From Humulus lupulus (Eukaryota > Streptophyta > Magnoliopsida > Rosales > Cannabaceae): a DNA stretch of 64,000 nucleotides. This document shows, piece by piece, positions 31,599 to 44,102 of this stretch. Made by a program: the position numbers and the translations under genes. The DNA lies in contig NC_084796.1 in NCBI RefSeq assembly GCF_963169125.1, positions 91,992,888 through 92,056,887 on the forward strand, in the 5' to 3' direction. The number at the start of each line of letters is the position of its first letter. Position 1 is the first letter of the stretch. Under the pieces are notes generated by a model. The model ran no database searches. It was not told the DNA's origin and saw only the letters and a list, made by a program, of their open reading frames with translations.

Positions 31599-33811
31599 TG
31601 TTAGGAACGAATTTCCTAATACGCAACGGAATGGTGGTGTGGTTGGCCCAGTGTACAACAAAAATTTTGTAACATATTTAAACTACCTTTAAATATGCGG
31701 ATCCATTAATATACATGCAGTAATCATAAGCAAGTTAATGATAGAATTCATACCTCTTGAAGCCTATCAAGTGTCCTTGCTATCTTTTCGTATTTAGAAC
31801 GATCTTCCTATCCAAGCCGCTTCCACGTACTCACACCAAGATCTTCCAAAGCGTTCTCTACACCTCAAGAAGTGTGTGGGCACTTAGAGAATGAATGATA
31901 GTTTATTTGTGATTCTACTTGACGTACTCAACACATGAGATCAAGATAATAGGCCTGAGAATCGGTTCTTTATTTTTTCAGGGAGAGAAAACTATCATTC
32001 TATTTTTCACAGAGCGAATGTTCTGAGTTGTCACTGATATCTGAATATTTTCTGATTAGTCATACTTAAAAGAAAATATTCAAATTTAAAAAATAAATCT
32101 GTAACCAACTTACAATTTACTTTTTAATTAATTAATTATTCTATTAATGAAAAAATCTAAAAACCAATTTTTTGAATTATTAATTAATTAATTAAATAAA
32201 TAAAAATAAAAATCATATCCCTGAAAATAGCCCTACATGCGGACTGTGTGTGCACGTGTAGCATCCCTATTTTTAGGGATGTTGGTTTTTCAATTTTTAT
32301 TTAATTATTTATTCAAACTACTTTGTCTGATAAGATCTAACAACCTGATAACTATTTCAAATTTGAATTCAAATTTAAATTAATTATCTTTTTAATTAAT
32401 TATCAAATATAATTGATTATTTGAATAAATATTAATCTTTTAAATTCAAATCCAATTTTGAACTTATCAGGTTATTATCTCCCACTCAAATAAATATATT
32501 TAATTAATTCTACCAATTAATTTAATCCAATATTTTCGAAAATAAATATTTAATTTATTATAATTTTGAAAATTATAATCAATTAATTATTTAATTAAAT
32601 TTCAAAATTAATTTAATTATTTAATATAATTTCAAAAATTATACAATAATTAAATATTAATTAATTTTTTGTTAACTACAACTAATTCACTATTATCATA
32701 TAATTGCATATTTGGCCTGAAAAACAAATTTCTTCTTAAATATGTCTTTAAAGTATTTTTCCCTTCATATCAACTCTTACCTTGAATAGTGTTGATAGAG
32801 CCGCTATAGGGACCTATGGACCTATAATTCCAAGCTCCAATAAATTTGAGATTATTAATTAAACTCTTTAATTAAATAGTCTTAATTTATTAATCTCATG
32901 ATTATTCCACTATAAATATGAGACTGCACTCTTGTAATTATATACATTTCATTTACGAAGTACTTTATAATCATAAAGCGTCCATTGATATAATCATTGC
33001 ATACAACTTGACCCTCTAATAATGGTTCATAATTAATCGGGAATAAAATTACTGTTTTACCCTTTTAATTATCTCTTGTTTCCTTACGTACCATTGACTT
33101 TACTAGTGAAGGTTAATTCATAACTAAATTATGAATTTGAGCTCAATAACCTTTCAGTCCCAAAAGTCAACCCTTAAAAGAACCATCATTCAATCTCTTG
33201 CGAGAAGGCATAAATTTCATATCTGTAGACTATGTCCCCAACCATCTACATCCATGAGTTCCCAAAACAAAAGTTTTCAGCCTAATCATTCTGACATACC
33301 CTAACAAGTGAATCAATGAACTCATATAATATAAACAGGAGTTCATAGTAACTTCAGGATTAAGATCTATTTGTATATGATCATCAGTTGATATATTTGA
33401 TTAATACTTCGAAAATGTGTTTAACTAAGTATTAATAAACATATCTGGTCCAATTCTATATATTCTCTAATATATAAAGCACCTCCACTAAAGTGTCCTA
33501 CCACACTAGTGATCCAGATCTAGATCACATGTATTCATAATACTAGTGGATCGTACTTGCAGTAATTAATCTAAAGATTCCATAACTTTATTTTACTGCG
33601 AACTATTCAAGTTCATTTATCTCAAATACAATTCTCCCGTAGCAATACGTGTTTGAGATCACATATATGAACTTAGGAATTTTCCTGATATTTACATAAT
33701 ATTATCACAGAATAATATAGTCTATAAAATATATGCATAACAAATTCAATTTATTTATTTATTTCATAAAATAATGTCTACTACATATGCTTTCAAGGCA
33801 CATTTCCAACA
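31599..33811 (-). repeat. E2 5' LTR
   Basis: 2213 bp, starting TGTTAGGAAC and ending TTTCCAACA, flanked outside by CCAAA. It differs from the 3' LTR by scattered substitutions and several small indels, including loss of half the palindrome found at 13069. Confidence 0.92.
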
Positions 33812-33820
33812 CCAAATGCT

Positions 33821-33850
33821 TTCTTCAAGCTCTCAATGAAAGCACCAAAA
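33821..33850 (-). promoter_or_regulatory. Element A primer binding site
   Basis: The minus strand reads TTT then TGGTGCTTTCATTGAGAG directly after A's LTR, identical to B. It proves that the LTR at 33851 belongs to the gypsy element cut by E2. Confidence 0.75.
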
Positions 33851-34710
33851 TGTTGACTTCCTTTTTCGCTGTCAACCTTAAGAATAAAGATTAATGAAAC
33901 AAGCAATACAAACACAGGGATTTTTACGTGGCTCGGGTTATAAAAGAACCCTAGTCCACGAGTCTGTGGTATTAGGAGGATTGGAAGCTTGTGATGGCAA
34001 GCTCCAATGGTTTATTCTCAGGCAGCGTTTAGATTACTCTGACTACAAGGTGTTTTCTCTCTAAAAAATCGAACCCTTTACAATAAGACTCTCAACTCTA
34101 TTTATAGAGGCTGGGGTAATTAATACTAATCATTTGTAATTAATATACATTCTTCCTATTATTGGGGATTAAATCCAATTCAATGTGTTAGGCTACATTG
34201 AATAGAGACCACAGACCAAGAGAGATTTGTGGGGCCCACTGCAAAAAAGGTGTCTACTTTATGGGGAAAATGCACCTGGTGCTGTCAGGGCATGCTATAC
34301 ATATTTTCGTGTCAGACGGCGTAGTGGGAATGTGAATTGTCGAATCGTACAATCGACAACACTGTAGGAAGATCGCCTAAAAGGTTGTCAGGTGCTCCTC
34401 TAATGTTCTAAACCAACGATAACTGACACCTGGTGCCACATCTTAGGTCCGAGAACCAGAACCTCGGACCTAGGAGATGACTGGGGGGAGGAGAGCCTTC
34501 ACTTTAATTGCCTGAGCTGGAGAACCTCTGGCCCCGAGGGCAAGCTTCGGAGATAAATCTACCTTACCCACTGGCAGAGACAGGCGACCTCACCTAAAAG
34601 GATCTTCACCTCAAATAGAGCCCTCGGGGGGTAACATACTCCGAAGACATCTAAGACCATCCGAGCCAGTCATTGTGAGTTGCCACGTGTCGGATGAGAA
34701 AATACAGACA
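33851..34710 (-). repeat. Element A 5' LTR
   Basis: It begins TGTTGACTTCC next to the PBS. The outer end is placed at AATACAGACA (34710), giving TG...CA, but no second LTR is in the window to prove it. A minus-strand TATAAATAG lies at 34098-34106. Confidence 0.7.
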
Positions 34711-35068
34711 GCATTAATATTGTTTGTTTTGATAAGATTTCTTTTAATTTTTTAATATTTATTGATAGTTATTAAAACATTATTATTTAATATTTGATAT
34801 TAAGAAATGAATATAAAAAAAATTAATTTAATCACCAATACAAAAAAAAAAAGATAAGTGCCATTTATATGACAAATAACATTAATATAACAAATAAATA
34901 TTATTAAGAAATAAAAAGTATATAACATACAATATATTCAAAACCATATATTGTGCTAAAAGATAAAAAAACAGAAAACGATTTGTTTTGAAATATTTGA
35001 AAAGATTGGAGGAATTTTTATAGTAAAAGGGTATATTGTCTCTTAGTAAATAATAATGATATATATAT
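34711..35068. other. AT-rich flank, nothing recognised
   Basis: Sequence outside element A. Very AT-rich, with no ORF or repeat pair seen. Confidence 0.6.
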
Positions 35069-35481
35069 GGGAATTTTCCTATAGGGTCTTCACTTTAAGC
35101 CATACCGGTGGGACTCTCAGTGTTCTCGACCCGTGAACAGTTTTTGGCGCAAATTTTTTTATGATCGTGTATATTGTAGCTATTTAGAGCATCCTGCAAA
35201 TTTTCAGAAAATTCCGAATAGTTTACAGTACCGAAAACTAAGTTCAAACATGTTGTTGCACACGTGACTAATTTTTTTTATATGCGTGGAAAACAATATG
35301 TTTGAATTTAGTTTTCGGTACTGTAAACTATTCAGATTTTTTTGAAAATTTGCAGGATGCTCTAAATAGCTACAATATAAACGATCATAAAAAAATCGCG
35401 CCAAAAACTATTGACGGGTCGAGAAACACTGAGAGCCTCATCGATAGGGCTTAGAATGAAGCCCCTATAGAAGAATTGTCC
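35069..35481. repeat. Foldback MITE, family 1
   Basis: Two arms of about 190 bp form a near-perfect inverted repeat: CTATAGGG...GGCGC at the left answers GCGCC...CCCTATAG at the right, with a short loop near 35270. A 66-codon frame crossing it is a by-product of the palindrome. Superfamily not assigned; no clear target duplication. Confidence 0.85.
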
Positions 35482-36001
35482 TCTACATATATACATACAT
35501 GGTTGGTTTAGTTATTTAATATTTTTCTTTAAATATTTATTTTATTTTTAGTATTTTTATAGATTTAGTTTTATACTTTTTAATGAACTTAGTTTATTTA
35601 TAAGATTTAATTCTGTAGAGGGATTGGTTTGAAATTTTTATAATTAAATAAGTTTATCTAGACAAGATATAATTATGCGAAGACTCTAAGATCTTCACTT
35701 TAGATATTTTTTTATTTTAAATGATTTTCTTAATATACTTTAATTTAATTTAACTTAACTTAATTTAAATTGAATTGTATATTTTTTTATATATATTTCT
35801 AAGTTTTGAATTAATTTTTAAAATAATAAATATAATTTAATTATTTGGCCCAATGTCAAAATTAATTCTAACTAACTATGATTAGTTACTTTTGGCCTAA
35901 GTAGAACATGATTGAATTTTATTTGATCGGTATAATTTATTATAATATAGTGCTTCTATTGAACCCACTTTGTTTCTTCTTTCACTCTTTTATAATAAAT
36001 A
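35482..36001. other. AT-rich intergenic DNA
   Basis: No gene. Near 35950 is a fragment (GTGCTTCTATTGAACCCAC) resembling the end of the palindrome that starts at 36002. Confidence 0.5.
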
Positions 36002-37186
36002 AATGGGTGCTTCTATTTGCACCCATTTTTTTTTCTCCCCTCACTCCTTTTCTAGTTAAGCCCCCCTACAGAAGTTAAGAATTTATTTTCACACCTTTCT
36101 TATATTTTTTGATAAGTACAAAATTACCCATTAAAAGATATATTGAAAAAAATTATTTTTCTACCCCTCTATATTATTATTTAATTCTTGTAAAATCCTA
36201 TTCGAATATTTCTAAAAGAAATAAAAATACTAATCACACCTAATAAACAATTTTAACTATAAAATTAAAAAAAAAACACATTGCAACATCTTTTTTGAAG
36301 AGTTCATATATATGATATATGCAATAAAATAAAAATATTAATAATAAAAGTTAAAATAATATATATATTACCTTATGAGAATTAAAATCATTAATAGAAT
36401 CACAATTTTTGACACCCCAAATCCAAATATTATTATAATTTTAGTTTCTTAAATAGATAATTATTTTTTTAAAATACCTAATGTGTTAGAGACGGGTGTA
36501 TTAAGAAACATGCTTTATTATTTAAAATTATGTGATGATATTTAAGTCAATTTATACAATGTTATATTTGTAAAGAATTAATTAATTACAAAGGAGTGGA
36601 GGGAGAAAAAAAGTAGGTACGAATAGAAACACCCTTAATTAATTATTTACAAATATAACCTTATATAAATTGACATAAATATCATCATATAATTTTAAAA
36701 CACAAATCTTATTTCTTAATACATCCCTATCTAACAAATTAGGTATTCAAAAAATTAGGATAACCATTTAAGAAACCAAAATTATAAACAACATATCTAA
36801 TGGAAGAAGAAAATATGGGTATAGGTGTGAAAGAATATGACTCTAATCATGATTTTAATTCTTATATATATATATATATATATATGAACTCTTCAAAAAG
36901 ATGTTGTAGTGTCTTTTTATTTTATTATCAAAATTGTTGTTGTATTGTATTGTTGTCTTTTTATTTCTTTTAAAAATCATTGAATAATATTGTATAAGAA
37001 CTAAATAATAATGGAAAGGGGTGAGAAAATAACTTTTTCAATATAGTTTTTTATTGAGTAATTTTGTACTTAATAAAAATTTAAGAGGGGTGTAAAAATA
37101 ATTTTTTAAATTTTATGGGAGGTTTAATTAGAAAAGGGGTTAGTACTGAAGAAAAAAAAGTGCGTGCAAATTGAAGCACCCTTGAT
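36002..37186. repeat. 1.2-kb imperfect palindrome (foldback or nested MITEs)
   Basis: The outer arms 36002-36320 and 36885-37186 pair (GGGTGCTTCTATTTGCACCC against GTGCGTGCAAATTGAAGCAC). The inner arms 36410-36585 and 36640-36790 pair as well (TACCTAATGTGTTAG against CTAACAAATTAGGTA). The loop (36590-36640) contains a further inverted copy of the end sequence, GAATAGAAACACCC. It is AT-rich, with no coding potential. Confidence 0.75.
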
Positions 37187-37213
37187 GATATTGGTCTTTT
37201 ATTTATTATATGT

Positions 37214-38667
37214 TAAATACTCATTCGGTATCATATGTTTTATCGAAATACACACTTAGTACCCTATATTTATAATAATGATTATTTGTTACCCTTTATT
37301 TGCAATATGTACCAATTTTGTACCCTCTGTTGGAATGTGGTCAACCCATATTAAAGATGGATCCGGCCCGGAAATGAAATTATTCATAAACCCTCCATCC
37401 ATCAAAGCACGGTCGGGCTATCGAACACGGAGTCAGAAGTGAATTACAAGTCGGACCAATTTGCAAATCGAGTGAGCTCCCCTTGCATGGAATTTGCACC
37501 ACGTATGTGGCACACAACTGGTTCTACGATGCGAGCACCCTAGCATCCTATCTTTTTCTGTCACCTGCACAAATATAACCATATTGCCTCTTTTTTAATG
37601 ATTTATTTTATTATATTTTGTTATTTTTATTTTAAAATGATTCCAAAATATTTTTTAAATTAATAATACAAAAATTATTTTATAAAAGTAATCTATTACA
37701 TGTAAATTTTTAAATAAAAAAATAATATTGATTAATTTTATAATAAAACTATTTTAATTAATTAAATGATCATAAATGTGTTTAATTCCAATTATATATT
37801 TTAAAAAAACTAAAACCAATTTTTTTTAAATTAATTATAATAAACTAAAATCCTAAGTTTAAAATTTGGCTTTTAAGTTTAGGGTATTGATTTTAATTTT
37901 TTTTGTTTAAGTTTAGAGGTTAGATTTAGGGATGGTAATTTGGGTCATGCCATGATGACACGACACGACACGATACGAAAATAAATGAGTTTGGGTGACA
38001 CGTTTAATAATCGTGCCGTGTTCGTGCTAGAGTTTTGATACATTTAATAATCGTGTTGTGTTCATGTTTACTTTAATCGTGTCATTCATAATCGTGCCAA
38101 CACGATAACATGAATAATTATCATATGTTTCATAATTTTTTATATAAGTATGATTAATTATGTCAATGTTGTGTTCTATCATTACACATTAATCATGTTA
38201 TTGTGTCATGTCGTGTTCATGTTGTGTGACCTGTAAAATAATCGTGTCATGTTTGTGTTCACGCTTTTGATACATTTAATAATCGTGTCGTGTTTGTGTT
38301 TAGCTTAATCATGTCGTGTCATAATCGTGTCAAAACGAACACAACACGTTTACACAAATTGTCAGTCTTAGTTAGATTTAATGTTTTATTTTTGTTTATT
38401 TAAATTATTTCAAAGTTTTAATTATACACTTTTTTTTGTTATATCAATTCATAAAATATTTTAAAATAACAATATAAAAAAGAAAATCAAATAAATCATT
38501 AAAAAGATGGACAAATGATCATATTTGAAATATGAGTTGACCAGATTCTAGCGGAGGGTACCAAACTGGTACGAATTGCAAATATATGCTATTGAATTAT
38601 CATTATTATAAACATAGGATATCAAGAGTGTATTTTGATTAAACACATGGTACCAAATGAGCATTTA
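37214..38667. mobile_element. Non-autonomous TIR element with about 140-bp inverted repeats
   Basis: The left end TAAATACTCATTCGGTATC matches the reverse complement of the right end (TAAATGCTCATTTGGTACC). The similarity extends about 140 bp inward (to GGTCAACCCAT near 37350 and ATGAGTTGACC near 38530). The interior is AT-rich noncoding DNA plus a nested hAT-like MITE. Long TIRs suggest a Mutator-like MITE, but no 9-bp TSD is visible. Confidence 0.75.
37927..38370. mobile_element. hAT-like MITE
   Basis: A 444-bp unit flanked by the 8-bp direct repeat GTTAGATT (37919-37926 and 38371-38378). The ends TAGGGATGGTAATTTGGGT and TAAGACTGACAATTTGTGT form imperfect TIRs. The interior is full of CGTGTCGTGTT and ACACGACACGA motifs and TTTAATAATCGTG repeats. 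The 8-bp TSD fits hAT elements. Confidence 0.82.
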
Positions 38668-38869
38668 CTATTTCTTAAAAAAAATAGCAACAACAAAATT
38701 GTTGAACTTTTTAGTGTCATGGTTATAAAAGTGACTACCAATAATGATTCAATTTGACTTCTTGTAAAATAATTTATTTATATATATACATATTTAAAAG
38801 GGGGTTTTATGGTAGGAACCCTAAAAATGAACTTACTAACCTATCACTAGGAAATTTTTCTCTTTTCGG

Positions 38870-39130
38870 CCTTAATTTTTTATATAGCGATGTACATTGT
38901 AATAATATGAGACCTCGCACAAATTTTTAGAAATTTTTTGGATAGTTTATGGTGCTAAAATCGGGATTCATCAAATAGTCTTTACACACATGTTTGTTTT
39001 ATGTTTTATACATGTATGTCGTTTGAATCTTGATTTCGGCATTTTATTAAATTATGTAAAAAAATTTAAAAACTTGTGAGAAATTTCCTATAACTACAAT
39101 GAAAATTGTCATATAAAAACATTAAGATTA
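38870..39130. repeat. Foldback MITE, family 1, diverged copy
   Basis: The arms pair at roughly 70% by eye, and the left arm resembles the element at 35069 (CATTGTA, GCACAAATTTTTAGAAA, ATAGTTTATGGTGC). Outer borders unclear. Confidence 0.6.
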
Positions 39131-39799
39131 TAACTTATCCATATGTCAAAAACAAAAAAACAAAAACATTTTTATTGACAACAACTTTTCTGAGTTCATA
39201 CAATACATGCCCCCATATTTATAACTTTGAAGACATACTGCATTTACTATCATAGTTAAAAGTAATCTTATGTAGAGCTTAGTAGTTCTTATAAATGTCT
39301 TCTAGTTCATCTATATTTTCTTTTTCATTATTATTGAACATTTAATAGGTTAAGATCTTCATTTGTAATAACATAGTTATCAATTGGAATTATATTTATA
39401 TCTCAAAATAATATAAATGCACTTCTCTTTTTCAAAATATATTTTTATTACATATTCAGCCTTTAGTACAAACAACTAAAATATACTATTTAAAATTTTA
39501 GACTTTATAAATACGTCTCAATTTTAATAAAATTACAATTCTTATTATTTTTTCTTTTATAATATTTTTAAATTATATTCAGAATAACAAAACAACAAAC
39601 TTTGTTAGTGGAAAAATCATATAATATAAAATTAACTTTTTTTTGGTTGCAATAAAAAAATTAACTTTATTATACTTCTAGTTACTTTTATTTTAACTTT
39701 CTTTTGGGAGAACACCTTTCATAAAATTTGTATTTGCAATCGTATTTGAAATTCCATTTTTCTAAATAAAGTAACAAGTAATTACTAACTTATATTACA
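39131..39799. other. AT-rich intergenic DNA, nothing recognised
   Basis: No ORF, repeat or RNA gene seen. Confidence 0.55.
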
Positions 39800-40838
39800 T
39801 GCGGAATTGTTTTAAGCAGGTCGATCAAATATGCAATCTGATTAATCAGATAGGGATACTGATAGTTCAGATTTAAACCAGTAATCACAAAAACAAAAAA
39901 ATTCAACACAAGACATTTCTACATGGTTCGATTACCCTAGTCCATAGAGCCACGCTCAGGGAAGAAACTTATTAGAAATGAACACAAATACAAAAGCAAT
40001 GTCTTATACACAATCAAACTCCCTCTATACTATTGTTGCACTCTTTTGTATAACACCACCAATCTTGTTTTTGCAATAGTCAGTGCTTCACTCGAACTCC
40101 CTTCGATGGTGACTGAATGTTTTCTTCCTCCCGAAGAAATACTTGCTTGGCTCCTCTCCAGAAGGCCTTGATGCTTTCTTCCTCTTGAAGAAAGACTTTG
40201 AACAACTCTCCTCCCAAAGATTGTATAAGTATCCACAATGGAAATTATACCTTAAATCCTAAAGTGTATCAATAAAACGTGAAACACGCATTATAACACA
40301 AGACTAAGTATTTCCACTCTCAATCTCACAAAAATACAATTTTCACTCTTCAAAAATAAACAATATGGACTATGAATGAGTAAATTTCCCTAGCTGCAAA
40401 GACTCCTTTTATAACAGGAAAAAGACATTCTTTCGTAGCTCACAAAATCAGGGAAGAATATCCCTATAAGGAAAGTCTGTCTCTCGGATCTGTCAATTAC
40501 CCAATATGCTCAATTAGTTAGACAATCTGACAGCTCAGCATGTTCCTAGATAGACTAAGAAAGGGAAACAAGCCACCATTCTTTGTTATGAAAATCACAA
40601 AGGATTTTAACATAATACAAGTCATAAAAATCAAACAGAAATATACATAATTGATTTATGAAAGTTCATATAAAAGACATAATAGAAATCACACTATTTA
40701 AAGAAATAACCAAAGATATTTTATTTCCATAAAAAAATATTTACTTAAATAGAAAATTGACTTTGTGAGATTTCCGTAAAATGAATTGAGTAATATAAAA
40801 AATGACAAATTTCAGTTTGCCAACTTATGGATTTTACA
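39800..40838 (-). repeat. Element D 3' LTR (putative)
   Basis: On the minus strand it begins TGTAAAATCC right after the PPT and is inferred to end at CAATTCCGCA (39800), giving about 1.04 kb. The partner LTR is not in the window, so the outer border is an inference. Confidence 0.6.
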
Positions 40839-40852
40839 ATCTCCCCCTTTGG
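40839..40852 (-). promoter_or_regulatory. Element D polypurine tract
   Basis: The minus strand reads CCAAAGGGGGAGAT, the usual copia PPT, directly before the LTR start TGTAAAATCC. Confidence 0.8.
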
Positions 40853-41162
40853 CAACTATATAGACAAAAACGTTTTTTTATAATACTCAATCAACCTTCA
40901 TCAAAAAGTGTTAGTTTGGACTTGAAAAAAACTAACCAAAGCTCCCCTGCATAATACAGTTAGGCAATATCACAAATCAGAATAAGGAAAAGATATATCA
41001 AAATATGAAACTGAAAATTCAATTTCTCTCCGTGAGAAAGATGTTCAAACTAACGAAAAAAAAAAACCATAACTCCCCCTTTTTGACTATCAAAGGGCCA
41101 ATGTATAAACCATAGTTTCAAAATAAAACATAAAACTTCAAAACATAAACAAAGTGTTAAAC
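40853..41162 (-). other. Element D 3' untranslated region
   Basis: Between the PPT and the solo LTR. It holds another CCCCCTTT tract near 41078 but no ORF. Confidence 0.5.
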
Positions 41163-43447
41163 TGTAACGACCTAAAATTGCTAATAAGGCTTAAGGGCCT
41201 TGATTAGTGTGTTGGGAGGGCATAATTGACATTTATGTTAATAAATGATTAAATGCATGATTATGTGGCATGCATGATTATATGAGTATATGGATATGAT
41301 TAGATGCATGTTTATGAGTATTAAATATGCATGGGGGGCCTGTTTTATTCATAAGGCATGTTTGTAATTTTGGCCCGTTGAGGGCATAAATGTAATTATA
41401 TGTGATAAATTGATGAGATCACATTATTATGTGGATATATTTGCAGCATGTGGCTCGAGACGGTCCTAGTGAGCGGATTGGCGAAATAGTCACGGCAGGG
41501 ACTTATACCCAACTCGGTGGGAGTCTGGGGTATTTTTGGGAATTTAGGAATTATATCGAGGATTAATAGACATTGGGTGAGTAATTGGTGATTAATTGAA
41601 CGATGGGATTTAAATGGTAAACATTAGGAACATTCGAGGAAATAGCGGGAGTTGGAAGTAAAATGACCATTTTACCCATAAGGGCCATTTGGGGATTAGA
41701 GAACCTACAATGTAAAATAGTCTTTTTAGTCATTAAGGGATATACTCAAAACTTTGAATTAAAACAGAGGCTTTTATAATAACTCAAGGAAGGAAACAAA
41801 ACTCTCTCTCTCTCTCTCATCTCTCACGTACTCCCTCCCTCTCACTATCCCTTGTGAAATTTGAGGCAAAGGAAAAGGGCTGAAGAATTCAGACTTGAGG
41901 CTGGGGTTTTGGAAGGGAATTTAGCTGGGTGAAGCTGAGGGAAGGAAAGCTTAGGATAGCCAGAAGATTCAGGGAAACTTAGGCCACCATTTCAGGTAAG
42001 GTTTTGACCTTGAATTCACTGAGTAGTTGAGCTTGGAGCATGTGTTTATTCTGGGATTTTGAAAGGATTGTAGATGAGTTGAAGCTCTGGAACTAGAAAG
42101 GATTTAGCTAGGACTTAAGCTCATAAATTGGAGGTGGAAGCTTGTGAGAAGATAGTCATAATTGAGGTCAAATTCTGATTGATTATCTTTGAATTTTTGG
42201 GTTCTACTCTATTATTTCTGGTACTTTGGGTTTGAGAGTCTGAATTTGGGTATTGGGGATTGGTTGGAGCTTTTGGGAAGAACTTGGTTGATTTTTGTTT
42301 CCTATGATGTGTAAAGTGTAGTTCTATAGCTAATTTTGAGTTTCGATGATGATTGGAGTAAGTACTTGAAGCTTTGGCTTGGGAAAGTTCGAAGGAGAAA
42401 CCCAGAAAGTTCCATTTCTGGTGCTAGCGCTAGGTTTGGAGCGCTAGGCTGCGTGTCTCGGGGGCTTTGGCTTCTGTGTATAGCGTTGTAGCGCCCTATA
42501 GGTAGCACTGCAGCGCTACCCTATCTCTAGAACCTGGTTTTTAGGTATTTTTAGGGGGTTTTGCTTGGGGCTTGGGGGGACGGATTCACCACTTGGAATT
42601 AGAGGTCCCAAGAGTGTAAGTTTAGTCTCGAGATTGTCATATGGTTTTTAAACTCATCAAAGTACCATTTATGAATTGTTACTAGGTTTGTCGCCAAGGC
42701 TCATAGCTAAGGATCGTGCTCGGAACCATTTCGCGTTCTTCGCTCAGAATTTAAAGGTAAGAAAATTGCACCCATTTTGTGTGTGGCTGTGATGGGACTA
42801 AGGGCTCCCTATGTTTGAATATAAATGTTGTATGATGGTATTATGCCATGTGAACATGAGATAAACGGCCTAAGAGTGCCAGAATTAATATTGGCGCACA
42901 AGGACGCGGCTTGGCCACTGGTAGCTGAGATTAATTAAATAATCACTGAGCTTGGCCTAAGTAAGCCAGAGTCAGTGGGTTGAACACTGGGCTCGGCCTA
43001 AGTGAGCCGAAGACAGTGACTTAAGCAGAGGGTGCGGCCTAAGGGCATCGACCCTAGTTATTGAATGATATGATTATTGATGTTAATTTGATAATTGTGG
43101 CATGTTTATTAACTGGATGATTGATTATTGGTTTTTTGACTGATATCACTGGTTATGTAAACGATGTGGTCTATTGAGTGTTTGATTAATGATCTGTTAA
43201 TTATCTAATTACTATTATTGAATATGCTCTATTATATGGTTTTCTTGTTGGGCCTCGACTCACGGGTGCTACGTGGTGCGGGTAAAGGCAAGGGTTTGAT
43301 GGTTCAACCATGAGTTGGAGAGCTCTGGGGGCGAGGTGTACATTGTCAGCTGCTCGGCCGCCACAGTCGAGGGTTTGTACAGGGACGGAAACCTAAAATG
43401 TATATTTTGACATTAGAGTTGCCTTGAAATTTTTGTAAATATGTCCT

Positions 43448-44050
43448 TGTTTACCCAAAAAGGCCCCTGATGACGTGGCAGGATTGGTCACATGTGGCAG
43501 GCACATGACGACTTTTAGTGAGTGTATCATGCTCGGTCATTGACCAGAAAGTTATTGGTTTATTAAGAATCATACTTACAGAAGACCAGCCTGGTCGCAT
43601 ACATTCATTTATTTCCTTTAGATATGCAATCTTGTAATTATGCATTAAGTATAATTTCTTTTTATCACCTAGATACACAAGTCTTAATTTTAATTAAGGC
43701 ACATTGGCCCATGTACTCTTCTTGAGCCTATAAATAAGAATCAAAGGGTTCAAGGGAGGGGACTTTTTTTTATCTTTGAATCCTGAGAGAAAATTATTGT
43801 GTGATTATTCACCGAAGTTGTAATTCTCCCAAGGCTGGTGAAACTCGTGAACCCTAGTTAACTGATCACAGTATTGGGACTCTACATCAATAAGAACACT
43901 AAGTGGACATAGGTCATTACCATCCAATTGGGGCCGAACCACTATAAATTGTTTGTGTCGTTTACTTTTCCATTTGAATTTCTTCTTGTTTTCATCTCAT
44001 TTTATATCGTTTATCTGACTCTGTGTCGTTGACCAAATCGAGGGTCAACA
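43448..44050 (+). repeat. Element C 5' LTR with promoter
   Basis: 603 bp, starting TGTTTACCC and ending GGGTCAACA. The TATA box TATAAATA is at 43729-43736 in the context GAGCCTATAAATAAGAATC, which is unchanged in the 3' LTR. Confidence 0.93.
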
Positions 44051-44075
44051 TTTTTGTGCTTTCATTGAGAGTGTT
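44051..44075 (+). promoter_or_regulatory. Element C primer binding site, mutated
   Basis: TTGTGCTTTCATTGAGAG follows the LTR; the TGG of A and B is TTG here. Otherwise it is the same site. Confidence 0.7.
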
Positions 44076-44102
44076 CAAATTTGAGACTTCCAAAGAAATC
44101 AA

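Larger units (their letters stand above)
12431..33811 (-). mobile_element. Element E2: Ty1/copia retrotransposon with 2.2-kb LTRs
   Basis: TSD CCAAA at 12426-12430 and 33812-33816 proves one insertion event. The LTRs are 12431-14674 (3') and 31599-33811 (5'). Between them are a PPT, pol and gag on the minus strand (14689-18084), a long leader, the insert of element B (19934-31561 plus TSD) and a PBS-like site. Without B the element is about 9.75 kb. All gag-pol blocks remain in one frame, with about nine in-frame stops. Confidence 0.92.
1..34710 (-). mobile_element. Element A: decayed Tat-type Ty3/gypsy LTR retrotransposon
   Basis: This is the oldest element of the left stack. In sense (minus) order it has a 5' LTR (33851-34710), PBS, gag (to 8371), protease, RT, two RNase H regions and integrase (to about 4431), then a 3' region and an antisense extra ORF (1-2870). 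The 3' LTR is outside the window. The order gag-PR-RT-RNH-second RNH-INT and the convergent extra ORF match B and C and are typical of the Tat lineage. Its leader is split by a CACTA-type element at 10815 and by copia element E2 at 12431. Catalytic residues are lost (protease DNESS, RT HVED) and stops are frequent, so it is dead. Confidence 0.85.

Noticed and set aside
35204..35404. 66-codon ORF in the foldback element
   Set aside because: It lies across a palindrome; open frame is a by-product of AT-rich inverted arms.
34711..39799. Host gene between the two stacks
   Set aside because: No ORF above background, no splice-compatible conserved frame, only MITEs and AT-rich DNA.
43451..43678. 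Minus-strand ORFs in the C LTRs (also near 58595-58873)
   Set aside because: They overlap the LTR start in antisense, share no motif with known proteins and differ between LTRs by stops.
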